Shown: piece by piece, positions 17,319 to 24,798 of the stretch
How the letters are laid out: each line of letters begins with the position of its first letter
Position numbering within the stretch: position 1 is the stretch's first letter
Assembly (NCBI GenBank): GCA_947177415.1
Contig: CAMWUK010000021.1
Location: 1-45,432, forward strand
Direction of reading: 5' to 3'
Length of the DNA stretch: 45,432 nt
Source: an uncultured Clostridiaceae bacterium
GTDB taxonomy: Bacteria; Bacillota; Clostridia; Lachnospirales; Lachnospiraceae
The notes under the pieces: model-generated
Database searches by the model: none
What the model saw: the letters and a program-made list of their open reading frames with translations, nothing else
What the model was told of the DNA's origin: nothing
Program-made: the position numbers and the translations under genes

Positions 17319-17345
17319 TAAGTTTCCAAGAAAACAAGACGATAT
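17319..17345 (+). promoter_or_regulatory. Sigma-D-like promoter of the secreted protein gene
   Basis: TAAG (17319-17322), 15 nt, GACGATAT (17338-17345): one mismatch in each box. The context GGTTAAGTTT around the -35 is identical to that of flagellin 1. Confidence 0.65.
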
Positions 17346-17351
17346 AAGTAA

Positions 17352-17640
17352 TAAGTTTACAAGACTATCAAATAAGATAGTAATTATTACTAATTATTCT
17401 TTTGATTTTGAGAGGAAATTAGAAAGAATGCAGAAAGAATATTGCAGGAGGTGTTGGGATGAAGAAATACGTGATTCAGATTCTTGGCGAAGATAGCGGT
17501 TAAGGACATCTTTGCTAAATTAATTACGTGAAAGTGGAATGATACAAAGGAACTTACCATTTGTACAAACCACTGGATGCGAGACAATGATAACCGCGTT
17601 CAAGGATGAACGTAAGGGGTAATGTAAGGAGGACGATTAT
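17352..17640 (+). promoter_or_regulatory. Long leader with a 14-codon ORF and hairpins
   Basis: About 290 nt between promoter and start. AGGAGGTG precedes ATG 17459, which opens the 14-codon ORF MKKYVIQILGEDSG ending at 17503. GCGGTTA near 17495 can pair with TAACCGC near 17590, and CGTTCA-AGGA-TGAACG forms a hairpin just before the AAGGAGG at 17626. No known riboswitch class is recognised. Confidence 0.45.
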
Positions 17641-19350
17641 ATGATTACTATGAGTAAGAGATTCAAAAAGTCCATGGCTATGGCTATGGCAACAGCAATG
17701 GCATTAAGTATTCCAGCAATGCCGGTATACCAGGCTGAGAAGGTAGAAGCTGCAGCAGTAAAGGAAGCAGAAGCAACAAGTGCCTTAGATGTAGAGGTTT
17801 GGGAAGACCAAGAGAAGGCTAATGTATCTTTAAAGGATGGAGCAGAGGCTGATGTAATATACTATGCAGTTACTACCAAGGATAAAGATGGCAAGGTGAA
17901 ATATCCAAAAGCAGCTGCTTACGAAGCTATGGACTATAAAAAGAGCCAGAGTTTTGACATAAGCTGGGTTAACAGAAAGAAAGATCAAGTTCTTTGTGTT
18001 GCTACAGGATCTTCTATTGAAGAGATTAAACCTGTAACAGTAGATTTGAAAGCACAAGATACATTAATGGCTACTTATTCTGGAACACTTGATGATAAAG
18101 ATATAAAGGAAAATGTTGTAGGTGATGCAGATAATGGTTATTTGACTTTTAATACTGGTACAAAGAAAGAACCAGTAGCAGTATCTGCTGGTGCAGTGCA
18201 GTATAGAACTGTAAATGGTTGGTGGAATAATGCAGACAAGATTGATTTAAGCTATTATGCTGCAAAGGGTGCAACTTTACAGATGCGTGTGAATGCTAAA
18301 GATGGTGTAAGACCTTATGGTAAGATTGTAAATGTAAAGATCAAAGCAAAAGCAAAAGCACCTAATGTTACAGTAAACTACAATGATAAGATGGTATCTG
18401 CTCCTAAGAGTGTACAGTACAGTGTGGACAATGGTAAAACATGGACAGAGGCAACAACTAAGAAAGAAACTGTAGCACTTGGTGATTTCGGATGGGATGG
18501 AACAACAGAAAAAACTGTTTACTTTAGAACTGCAGGAACAGAAAAGAAAGCATCTTCTAAGATTAAATATGTAACCATTAAGAAAGAAGAGACTTCATTT
18601 GCTGAATTGACAGCTCCAGTATCTGGTGCTGCTGTAATTGCAGATTTACCAAAAGCAGGAGATGGTAAATTAGATGTAAGATATAATAAAGATTATGACA
18701 ATACATCAGGATTAAAATTTACAAATGCAACAAATGATATCTATCAGGTTGCTTTTGCAAAGAAAACAGATATCGAAAAGTATACAACAGATGATGGAAC
18801 AACTTTGAAAGCTGCATCTAGTGCTGCCATTGTTGCAAAATCTGCAAAGAAAGTTACATGGGCAACCATAGCTGCACAAGATACTGCAAAAAATAAAGTT
18901 GGTACAGGAAAACTTTCTCTTAAAAAAGGTGAAAAACTTGAAGATTATGTAATCTTATATCGTATCTGCGACAAGAAAGGTGCTACAGTAAACTCTCAGG
19001 TAAAAGTTTTTGGTGTACCAGGTGTTGTAGCTCAGAGTTTAAGAGTTTATGATGCTAACAAAGCAGAAGTAACAACAGTAGAAATTGCAAAGACTGCTTC
19101 AGGAAGTGCAGTAACAAAAGCAGAGTTGACTGTATCAGGAAGTGGAATTTCTGCCAATGCTAAATATACAGTAGGAGCATATACAGATGAAAAGTGTGAA
19201 AACAAGTATGCAAATTTAACTGTAAAATTTGACAAGGCTACAAACAAACTTACTGTTGAAACCAAAGCCAAAACTGAAGCTGGAAAAATATATTATGTAA
19301 AAGTTGCTGCTGAAGGAACCAGTACAGTAGTAAAAGTTTCAGTAAAATAG
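17641..19350 (+). CDS. Secreted surface protein of unknown function
   Basis: A 569-residue protein with a signal peptide: lysines at 6-10, a hydrophobic stretch of alternating Met/Ala, and probable cleavage near KVEAAAVKEA (around residue 40). The mature part is rich in Lys, Thr, Ala and Val and probably all-beta, with repeated phrases such as YYAVTTKDKDGK, KIKYVTIKK and KIYYVKVAAEGT suggesting several Ig-like modules. There is no LPxTG anchor, S-layer homology domain or catalytic motif. The start at 17641 has AAGGAGG 8 nt upstream; ATG 17650 is too far away. A sigma-D-like promoter suggests production with flagella, so an abundant envelope or filament-associated protein is plausible. The function is unknown. 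Confidence 0.75.
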   Translation: MITMSKRFKKSMAMAMATAMALSIPAMPVYQAEKVEAAAVKEAEATSALDVEVWEDQEKANVSLKDGAEADVIYYAVTTKDKDGKVKYPKAAAYEAMDYKKSQSFDISWVNRKKDQVLCVATGSSIEEIKPVTVDLKAQDTLMATYSGTLDDKDIKENVVGDADNGYLTFNTGTKKEPVAVSAGAVQYRTVNGWWNNADKIDLSYYAAKGATLQMRVNAKDGVRPYGKIVNVKIKAKAKAPNVTVNYNDKMVSAPKSVQYSVDNGKTWTEATTKKETVALGDFGWDGTTEKTVYFRTAGTEKKASSKIKYVTIKKEETSFAELTAPVSGAAVIADLPKAGDGKLDVRYNKDYDNTSGLKFTNATNDIYQVAFAKKTDIEKYTTDDGTTLKAASSAAIVAKSAKKVTWATIAAQDTAKNKVGTGKLSLKKGEKLEDYVILYRICDKKGATVNSQVKVFGVPGVVAQSLRVYDANKAEVTTVEIAKTASGSAVTKAELTVSGSGISANAKYTVGAYTDEKCENKYANLTVKFDKATNKLTVETKAKTEAGKIYYVKVAAEGTSTVVKVSVK

Positions 19351-19385
19351 CTTAATAGAACCTATAAAATAGCTATAAAAAATAA

Positions 19386-19422
19386 AAAACAGTCCATGTT
19401 ATATATGGGCTGTTTTTTGTTT
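19386..19422 (+). terminator. Terminator of the secreted protein gene
   Basis: AAAACAGTCCAT (19386-19397) pairs with ATGGGCTGTTTT (19405-19416) with one G-T pair, and a T-run follows. Confidence 0.85.
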
Positions 19423-19424
19423 TT

Positions 19425-19466
19425 ACAATTCAGTCATGCAAAATATGAATGACATGGCTGAATTGT
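19425..19466. repeat. Nested-palindrome repeat, copy 4 (reverse orientation)
   Basis: ACAATTCAGTCATG (19425-19438) pairs with CATGGCTGAATTGT (19453-19466). The loop is the reverse complement of the loop at 3322-3335 (one base differs), so this is the same element inserted the other way round. The outer stem has changed from AACTGTT to AATTGT while staying paired. Confidence 0.8.
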
Positions 19467-19491
19467 TAATTTTGATTAAAAATGGTATAAT
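19463..19491 (+). promoter_or_regulatory. Sigma-A promoter of the cysD operon
   Basis: TTGTTA (19463-19468), 17 nt, TATAAT (19486-19491). The -35 box overlaps the right arm of the repeat at 19425-19466. The leader to cysD is about 155 nt and shows no S-box or other riboswitch I recognise. Confidence 0.75.
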
Positions 19492-19652
19492 AAAAAGGGA
19501 ATTTTTTCAGTGCGACACAACTATGCCACAAGAAAACGGTAAGGTATATTTTGCCAATTATATATGGCTACACATAACGGACGACATACAGATAAGGGGT
19601 TAAAAAGGAAGCGGCAATACAGTAACACAATACAGAAAGGATGGATTCACAG

Positions 19653-20552
19653 ATGATGGAATTAAGCCATTTGGAACAATTAGAAGCAGAAGCAATTTAT
19701 ATTATGCGGGAAGTTGCAGCAGAGTGTGAGAAACCGGTTATGCTTTATTCAATTGGAAAGGATAGTTCGGTAATGTTACATCTTGCCATGAAGGCATTTT
19801 ATCCGGAAAAGCCACCTTTTCCATTTATGCATATTGATACAACTTGGAAGTTTCGGGAGATGATTGAATTCCGTGACGAAACCGCAAAAAGGCTTGGTAT
19901 TGAGCTATTAGTATACAAAAATGAGGATGGAATCCGTGATGGTATCAATCCTTTTGAGCATGGTTCTGCCTATACAGATATTATGAAGACACAAGCATTA
20001 AAACAGGCATTGAATAAATATGGATTTACAGCAGCTTTTGGTGGTGGCAGAAGAGATGAGGAGAAGTCCAGAGCGAAAGAAAGAGTATTTTCTTTCCGTA
20101 ATGAAGCACAGGCATGGGATCCCAAGAATCAAAGACCTGAGATGTGGAAGTTATATAATACAAGTATAAACAAAGGAGAAAGCATGCGTGTATTTCCTCT
20201 TTCTAATTGGACAGAAAAAGATATCTGGCAGTACATCCGTAAAGAGAATATTCCTATTCCTTCCCTTTATTATGCAAAGGAACGACCAGTAGTAATCCGT
20301 GATGGAAATATTATTATGGTAGATGATGATAGAATGAAATTGTTGCCTGGGGAACAGGTAGAACAGAAGAAGATTCGTTTCCGTACTCTAGGATGTTACC
20401 CTCTTACTGGTGGTGTCGAGTCAGATGCAGATACTTTGGATGCCATTATCGAAGAAACTCTTGGTGCTGTTTCTTCAGAAAGAACCAGCCGGGTGATAGA
20501 TCATGAAGCCGCAGGAAGTATGGAAAGAAGAAAGAGAGAGGGGTATTTCTAA
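19653..20552 (+). CDS. cysD: Sulfate adenylyltransferase subunit 2 (CysD)
   Basis: About 299 residues, the usual CysD length. The PP-loop motif [10 protein letters not shown] binds ATP. CysD makes adenylyl sulfate (APS) from ATP and sulfate, driven by GTP hydrolysis by CysN. Other family blocks: [29 protein letters not shown] and [15 protein letters not shown] favour ATG 19653 because the in-frame ATG 19641 directly abuts its possible ribosome binding site AAAGG; the N-terminus [13 protein letters not shown] then matches the family. The stop lies 1 nt before the cysN start, so the two form an operon. Confidence 0.95.
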   Translation: MMELSHLEQLEAEAIYIMREVAAECEKPVMLYSIGKDSSVMLHLAMKAFYPEKPPFPFMHIDTTWKFREMIEFRDETAKRLGIELLVYKNEDGIRDGINPFEHGSAYTDIMKTQALKQALNKYGFTAAFGGGRRDEEKSRAKERVFSFRNEAQAWDPKNQRPEMWKLYNTSINKGESMRVFPLSNWTEKDIWQYIRKENIPIPSLYYAKERPVVIRDGNIIMVDDDRMKLLPGEQVEQKKIRFRTLGCYPLTGGVESDADTLDAIIEETLGAVSSERTSRVIDHEAAGSMERRKREGYF

Positions 20553-20553
20553 G

Positions 20554-22380
20554 ATGCAGGGAATGTTAAAATTTATTACTTGTGGAAGTGTAGATGATGG
20601 AAAGTCTACATTGATTGGACACATGTTATATGATGCGAAATTATTATTTGCAGATCAAGAGAAGGCTCTTGCTCTTGACAGTAAAGTGGGAAGTAATGGT
20701 GGAAAGATTGATTATTCCCTTCTTTTAGATGGACTTATGGCGGAGCGGGAACAAGGAATTACCATTGATGTGGCATACCGCTATTTTACTACAGACAAAA
20801 GAAGTTTTATTGTGGCAGATACTCCGGGACATGAGGAGTATACCCGTAATATGGCAGTAGGTGCTTCTTTTGCAGATTTGGCAATTATTTTGTTAGATGC
20901 ATCAAAAGGGATTATGATTCAGACAAAGCGTCATACCAGAATTTGTGCTTTAATGGGTATTAAACACATGGTGTTTGCAGTCAATAAGATGGATTTAGTG
21001 GGATATGACCAGAAGACTTTTGAGGAGATTGAACAGAGTGTCCGGGCATTTTCTCAGGAATTTAGTTTTGAAAGTATTTATGTAGTCCCAGTTTCCGCTA
21101 CAGAAGGAGATTTTATTACAAAGAAATCAAACAATATGTCTTGGTTTACTGGTGAACCATTACTTGCTTATTTGGAAAATATTTCTGTAGGACAGGTATC
21201 CATAGAGGATGAATTTGTACTTCCTATACAGCGTGTAAGCCGCCCTAATCATACATTCCGTGGTTTTCAAGGACAAATTTCCAGTGGGGTTGTCCGTGTG
21301 GGAGATGAGGTAACAACACTTCCTAGTGGAGAAACTGCGAAAGTAAAGGAAATTTATAATACAGATTCTAAGGTGGAGCAGGCATGGAAGGGACAGGCAG
21401 TAACGATTCAGCTTGACAAAGAAGTAGATGTTTCCAGAGGTTGTGTGATTTGTAAGAATAGTAAGGTAAAGGTAAGCACAGTATTTACTGCAAAGCTTCT
21501 TTGGATGGATGATGGCAAATTGGTTGCAGGAAAGAACTATATTTTACAGGTTGGAACAAAGAAAATTCCTGCAGTGGTAATGAACTTAAAATATAGAATA
21601 GATGTGAACAGTGGAGTACATGTACCAACAGACCATATTACAAAAAATGAGATTGCAGTATGTGATATTTCTGTTTCTGATAAGATTATATATGACAATT
21701 TCAAGCACAATAAAGATTTGGGTGGATTTATTTTGGTGGATAGAGTAACCCACATGACATCTGCCTGTGGAGTTATTGAACATTCTCTTCGTAGAGGGGA
21801 TAATGTAATATGGCAGAATATGGATATTACCAGAGAGTTTCGTTCAAAACAAAAAGATCAAGTACCAAAGACCCTTTGGTTTACCGGATTATCTGGGTCT
21901 GGAAAGTCTACACTGGCAAATGAAATTGAAAAGAGATTATGTAGCCAAGGTAAACATACAATGTCATTGGATGGTGATAACATCCGTATGGGGCTGAATA
22001 AAAATTTAGGATTTAAAGAACAGGATCGTATAGAAAATATCCGCCGTATTTCGGAAGTCTGTAAGTTAATGAATGATGCAGGAATTATTGCCATTACTTC
22101 ATTTATCTCTCCTTATGAGGCAGACAGAGAAAATGGAAGAAAGATAGTGGGCGAAAAAGACTTTGTAGAAATTTATGTAGCCACACCATTAAGTGAATGT
22201 GAAAAAAGAGATGTAAAAGGATTATATAAGAAAGCACGTTCCGGAGAAATTCCAAACTTTTCCGGTATAAGCAGCCCTTATGAGGTGCCAGAAAATCCGG
22301 ATATTGTAGTGAATACCATTGATAAGACGGTAGAAGAATGTGCAGATTATATCATGGAGGAACTAAAGAAATTTATGTAG
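20554..22380 (+). CDS. cysNC: Sulfate adenylyltransferase subunit 1 / APS kinase fusion (CysN-CysC)
   Basis: A 608-residue bifunctional protein. Residues 1-430 are the CysN GTPase of the EF-Tu family: G1 GSVDDGKST, G3 DTPGHEEY, G4 NKMD. Residues 440-608 are the APS kinase: Walker A GLSGSGKST near 442 and DGDNIR. Together with CysD it turns sulfate into PAPS. I start at ATG 20554, with GAGAGGGG upstream; the frame is open further back to an ATG at 20503 inside cysD, but that has no site. No PAPS reductase or sulfite reductase is present in the window. Confidence 0.95.
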   Translation: MQGMLKFITCGSVDDGKSTLIGHMLYDAKLLFADQEKALALDSKVGSNGGKIDYSLLLDGLMAEREQGITIDVAYRYFTTDKRSFIVADTPGHEEYTRNMAVGASFADLAIILLDASKGIMIQTKRHTRICALMGIKHMVFAVNKMDLVGYDQKTFEEIEQSVRAFSQEFSFESIYVVPVSATEGDFITKKSNNMSWFTGEPLLAYLENISVGQVSIEDEFVLPIQRVSRPNHTFRGFQGQISSGVVRVGDEVTTLPSGETAKVKEIYNTDSKVEQAWKGQAVTIQLDKEVDVSRGCVICKNSKVKVSTVFTAKLLWMDDGKLVAGKNYILQVGTKKIPAVVMNLKYRIDVNSGVHVPTDHITKNEIAVCDISVSDKIIYDNFKHNKDLGGFILVDRVTHMTSACGVIEHSLRRGDNVIWQNMDITREFRSKQKDQVPKTLWFTGLSGSGKSTLANEIEKRLCSQGKHTMSLDGDNIRMGLNKNLGFKEQDRIENIRRISEVCKLMNDAGIIAITSFISPYEADRENGRKIVGEKDFVEIYVATPLSECEKRDVKGLYKKARSGEIPNFSGISSPYEVPENPDIVVNTIDKTVEECADYIMEELKKFM

Positions 22381-22386
22381 TAGATG

Positions 22387-22418
22387 GTAACAGTTCAGCC
22401 TATGGGCTGAACTGTTAC
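22387..22418. repeat. Nested-palindrome repeat, copy 5 (minimal perfect hairpin)
   Basis: GTAACAGTTCAGCC (22387-22400) pairs perfectly with GGCTGAACTGTTAC (22405-22418) around TATG. It starts 6 nt after the cysNC stop codon. Confidence 0.9.
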
Positions 22419-22498
22419 ATGCATTAAATAAATGCGTTTTCTATACTATAAAAGGATATATTTGCCTTATTATAGGACGAGGAAGGAAAAAGTGATAA

Positions 22499-23278
22499 AT
22501 GGATAATAAGAAGATTTTAGAAGTTGTAAAAGAAGTTTCTGTAAAAGCAGGAGAGGCTATTATGGAGATTTATAATTCCTGTACAGATATGCAGATAGAA
22601 TATAAAGATGGAGATATGCCATTAACAGCAGCAGACAAAGCAGCAAATTCTATAATTGTAGAACGTTTGAAGAAAGAATTTCCAGAATATGCAATTTTAT
22701 CAGAAGAAGAAAAAGATGACAAGAGGCGGTTAGAAAACGATTATTGTTTTATTGTAGATCCCCTGGACGGTACAAAGGAATTTATAAAAAGAAATGGACA
22801 GTTTACTGTGAATATTGCTCTTTCTTATCAAAAAAAGCCAGTACTGGGTGTGATTTATGTTCCGGTAACAGAAGAGTTGTTTTATGGAGCAAAAGGCTAT
22901 GGAGCATTTCTTGAGGCAAAAGGAGAGAAAAGGAGATTGCAAGTGAGTAACCGGACAAAGGATATACGGGTAGTCATGAGTAATTCCCATGGATGCAAGG
23001 AAATGGATGAACTTTTAGAAAAATACCAGCTAACTAATTTTGTTTCTATGGGAAGTTCTCTAAAAGGATGTGTGATTGCTAAAGGAGAAGCAGAGGTTTA
23101 CTATCGTTTCAATCCTACCATGGAATGGGATACCGCAGCTATGCAATGTATTGTAGAGGAGGCTGGAGCCATTTTCCGCCAAATGGATGATACTCCTATG
23201 TACTATAACCGGGAGAATTCCTTAAATGATAAAGGGTTTTATATTATTAACTCTATAGAAAATAAATTAGAATTGTAA
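22499..23278 (+). CDS. cysQ: 3'(2'),5'-bisphosphate nucleotidase (CysQ), inositol monophosphatase family
   Basis: A 259-residue protein with the metal-binding motifs of the family: SEEE near residue 62, DPLDGTKEFI near 84 and WDTAAM near 205. CysQ removes the 3' phosphate from PAP (and PAPS), clearing the by-product of PAPS use, which fits its place after cysD-cysNC. The ATG has GGAAGGA about 11 nt upstream. The repeat hairpin at 22387 separates it from cysNC, so it may be cotranscribed or separately promoted. A terminator follows at 23363. Confidence 0.92.
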   Translation: MDNKKILEVVKEVSVKAGEAIMEIYNSCTDMQIEYKDGDMPLTAADKAANSIIVERLKKEFPEYAILSEEEKDDKRRLENDYCFIVDPLDGTKEFIKRNGQFTVNIALSYQKKPVLGVIYVPVTEELFYGAKGYGAFLEAKGEKRRLQVSNRTKDIRVVMSNSHGCKEMDELLEKYQLTNFVSMGSSLKGCVIAKGEAEVYYRFNPTMEWDTAAMQCIVEEAGAIFRQMDDTPMYYNRENSLNDKGFYIINSIENKLEL

Positions 23279-23280
23279 TG

Positions 23281-23334
23281 GTTACTGTTTATTTGCAAGC
23301 TTGACACTTGCTGTCAAGCTATGCACCAAGAATG
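23281..23334. repeat. Partial copy of the 145-bp repeat element
   Basis: Matches the left end of 44842-44986: GTTACTGTTT, then a stem GCTTGACA/TGTCAAGC (23299-23306 with 23312-23319), then CCAAGAATG. The rest of the element is missing. Confidence 0.75.
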
Positions 23335-23362
23335 AAATTATGCAATACTCTTATTTAAAATG

Positions 23363-23397
23363 AAAAAGAACGAGATTATATTCCCGTTCTTTTTATA
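23363..23397 (+). terminator. Terminator of cysQ
   Basis: AAAAAGAACG (23363-23372) pairs with CGTTCTTTTT (23385-23394), followed by AT-rich sequence. It works on either strand and could also serve fabH. Confidence 0.8.
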
Positions 23398-23406
23398 ATA
23401 CAATAT

Positions 23407-23551
23407 GTTACTGTTCACACCTACGGTGCAAACAGTAACGGAATCCAGCCTATTTAAAGTTCGCCTTCGGCGAAAGGCTGGATTCTTGGCTGTTTTACAT
23501 TCTTGGCACATAGCTTGACAGCAAGTGTCAAGCTTGTGAGTGAACAGTTAC
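23407..23551. repeat. 145-bp composite repeat element, full copy A
   Basis: Three hairpins sit inside an outer pairing. GTTACTGTT/AACAGTAAC (23407-23415 with 23431-23439) is the first. GAATCCAGCCT/AGGCTGGATTC (23441-23451 with 23475-23485), with inner TTCGCC/GGCGAA, is the second. GCTTGACA/TGTCAAGC (23513-23520 with 23526-23533) is the third. The ends 23407-23418 and 23540-23551 also pair with one mismatch. A full-length inverted copy is at 44842-44986. Confidence 0.85.
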
Positions 23552-23562
23552 ATACAATATTT

Positions 23563-24528
23563 CTATACCCAATGCATTAAAATACCAGCCCAAGTAAGTC
23601 CGCCACCGAATCCGGCAAGGGCAATTAAATCACCTGATTTTAAATCGCCTGATTTATGTACTTCGTCTAATAAAATGGCAACACTTGCAGCAGAGGTATT
23701 TCCGTAGCGGTCGAGATTCATAGGGAAAAGTTCCTCTGGCAGCTTTAAGCGTTTGGCTGCTGTCTGGATGATTCTTTGGTTTGCCTGATGAAGAAGAATA
23801 CAGTCTAGTTGTTCCATGTCTATATTTGCCTTTTGGGTAAGTGCTTCAATAATGGCAGGAATTTTGCGGACTGCAAATTTAAATACTTCTTGTCCATCCA
23901 TTTCAACATAAGGGTTGGTAGCTTCGTGTTTGGTATAAGGGTTACACAAAGGTGCATTGCCACTAGTAAGAAAAGGACCTTTGCTACCATCTGCACCACC
24001 TTCCACAGAGAGAATACCCTCTTTAGAAGCACCAATAACGGCGGCACCTGCTCCATCACCGAATAGTACACAGGTTCCTCGGTCTGTCCAGTCTAAGATT
24101 TTAGAAAGGGTTTCTGCACCAATAACCAGAGCGTATTTTATAATGCCAGAACAGATATATGCATGAGCAGTCTGTACACCATACATAAATCCGGAACAAG
24201 CTGCATTTAATTCATAGCACATGGCATTAATAGCACCAAGTGCTGCCTGTACTTTACAAGCTGTATTTGGCATATTGCCATCAGGGGTAAGAGTAGCAAC
24301 CAGAATCAGACCAATGTCTTCTGGTGAGATACCAGCATCCTCTATAGCACGTTTTCCGGCATCTATGGAAAGGGTTGTGGTGGTTTCTTTTACTGCAATT
24401 CTTCTGGAACGGATACCAGTCCGTTCTGAAATCCAAGCATCACTAGTGTCTACTAATTTCGCTAAATCATCATTTGTTACTATTTTCTCAGGCAGAGCAC
24501 TGCCTGTTCCTAAAATCGCTGAAGTCAT
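23563..24528 (-). CDS. fabH: Beta-ketoacyl-ACP synthase III (FabH)
   Basis: A 321-residue thiolase-fold enzyme. The catalytic triad is visible: Cys111 in NAACSGFMYG, His in LLHQANQRI and Asn in RYGNTSAAS. FabH condenses an acyl-CoA primer with malonyl-ACP to start fatty acid synthesis. The N-terminus MTSAILGTGSALP is canonical from ATG 24528; ATGs at 24534 and 24537 are also possible, with GAGGAG at 24545-24540. No other fab gene is near, and it is flanked by direct copies of a repeat segment, so it may be an extra or mobile copy rather than the housekeeping enzyme of the fab operon. Confidence 0.93.
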   Translation of the reverse strand: MTSAILGTGSALPEKIVTNDDLAKLVDTSDAWISERTGIRSRRIAVKETTTTLSIDAGKRAIEDAGISPEDIGLILVATLTPDGNMPNTACKVQAALGAINAMCYELNAACSGFMYGVQTAHAYICSGIIKYALVIGAETLSKILDWTDRGTCVLFGDGAGAAVIGASKEGILSVEGGADGSKGPFLTSGNAPLCNPYTKHEATNPYVEMDGQEVFKFAVRKIPAIIEALTQKANIDMEQLDCILLHQANQRIIQTAAKRLKLPEELFPMNLDRYGNTSAASVAILLDEVHKSGDLKSGDLIALAGFGGGLTWAGILMHWV

Positions 24529-24552
24529 TATCATCATTTCTCCTCATATTAA

Positions 24553-24615
24553 GTTGCTGTTCTATGTTTTTGGCACATAGCTTGACAGCAAGTGTCAAGC
24601 TTGTGAGTGAACAGT
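24553..24615. repeat. Partial copy of the 145-bp element (right end), upstream of fabH
   Basis: Positions 24570-24615 are identical over 46 nt to 23503-23548, including the GCTTGACA/TGTCAAGC hairpin. Both copies run the same way, so they flank fabH as direct repeats. Confidence 0.85.
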
Positions 24616-24656
24616 ATAATGCTGTTATTAATTTATACACAACAAATTAGAAATAC

Positions 24657-24685
24657 TTGCAAAAAAAAATAATATATGATAGAAT
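24657..24685 (+). promoter_or_regulatory. Sigma-A promoter of the LRR/Ig-like protein gene
   Basis: TTGCAA (24657-24662), 17 nt of A-rich spacer, TAGAAT (24680-24685). A degenerate repeat arm (GGCTGAACGGTTAC, 24748-24761) lies in the leader. Confidence 0.6.
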
Positions 24686-24798
24686 TTGTGTAATAGAGGG
24701 TGTAAAGTGAATAGTAAAAATATTACTTCGGCTATGAGATATGGATGGCTGAACGGTTACTAACAGTAGAATGAATATAGCAAAAGAAAGGAAAACAT

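Noticed and set aside
17314-17496. 60-codon plus-strand ORF before the secreted protein gene
   Set aside because: It starts over the sigma-D-like promoter, has no ribosome binding site and lies in the leader; the 14-codon ORF in another frame has a far better start.
17352-17640. Cyclic-di-GMP (GEMM) riboswitch in the secreted-protein leader
   Set aside because: The conserved GEMM sequence blocks and tetraloop receptor are not present.
19492-19652. SAM (S-box) riboswitch before cysD
   Set aside because: No S-box core, and no terminator hairpin with T-run before cysD.
23809-24580. Several plus-strand ORFs opposite fabH
   Set aside because: They are shadows of the minus-strand fabH gene, whose catalytic residues are intact.
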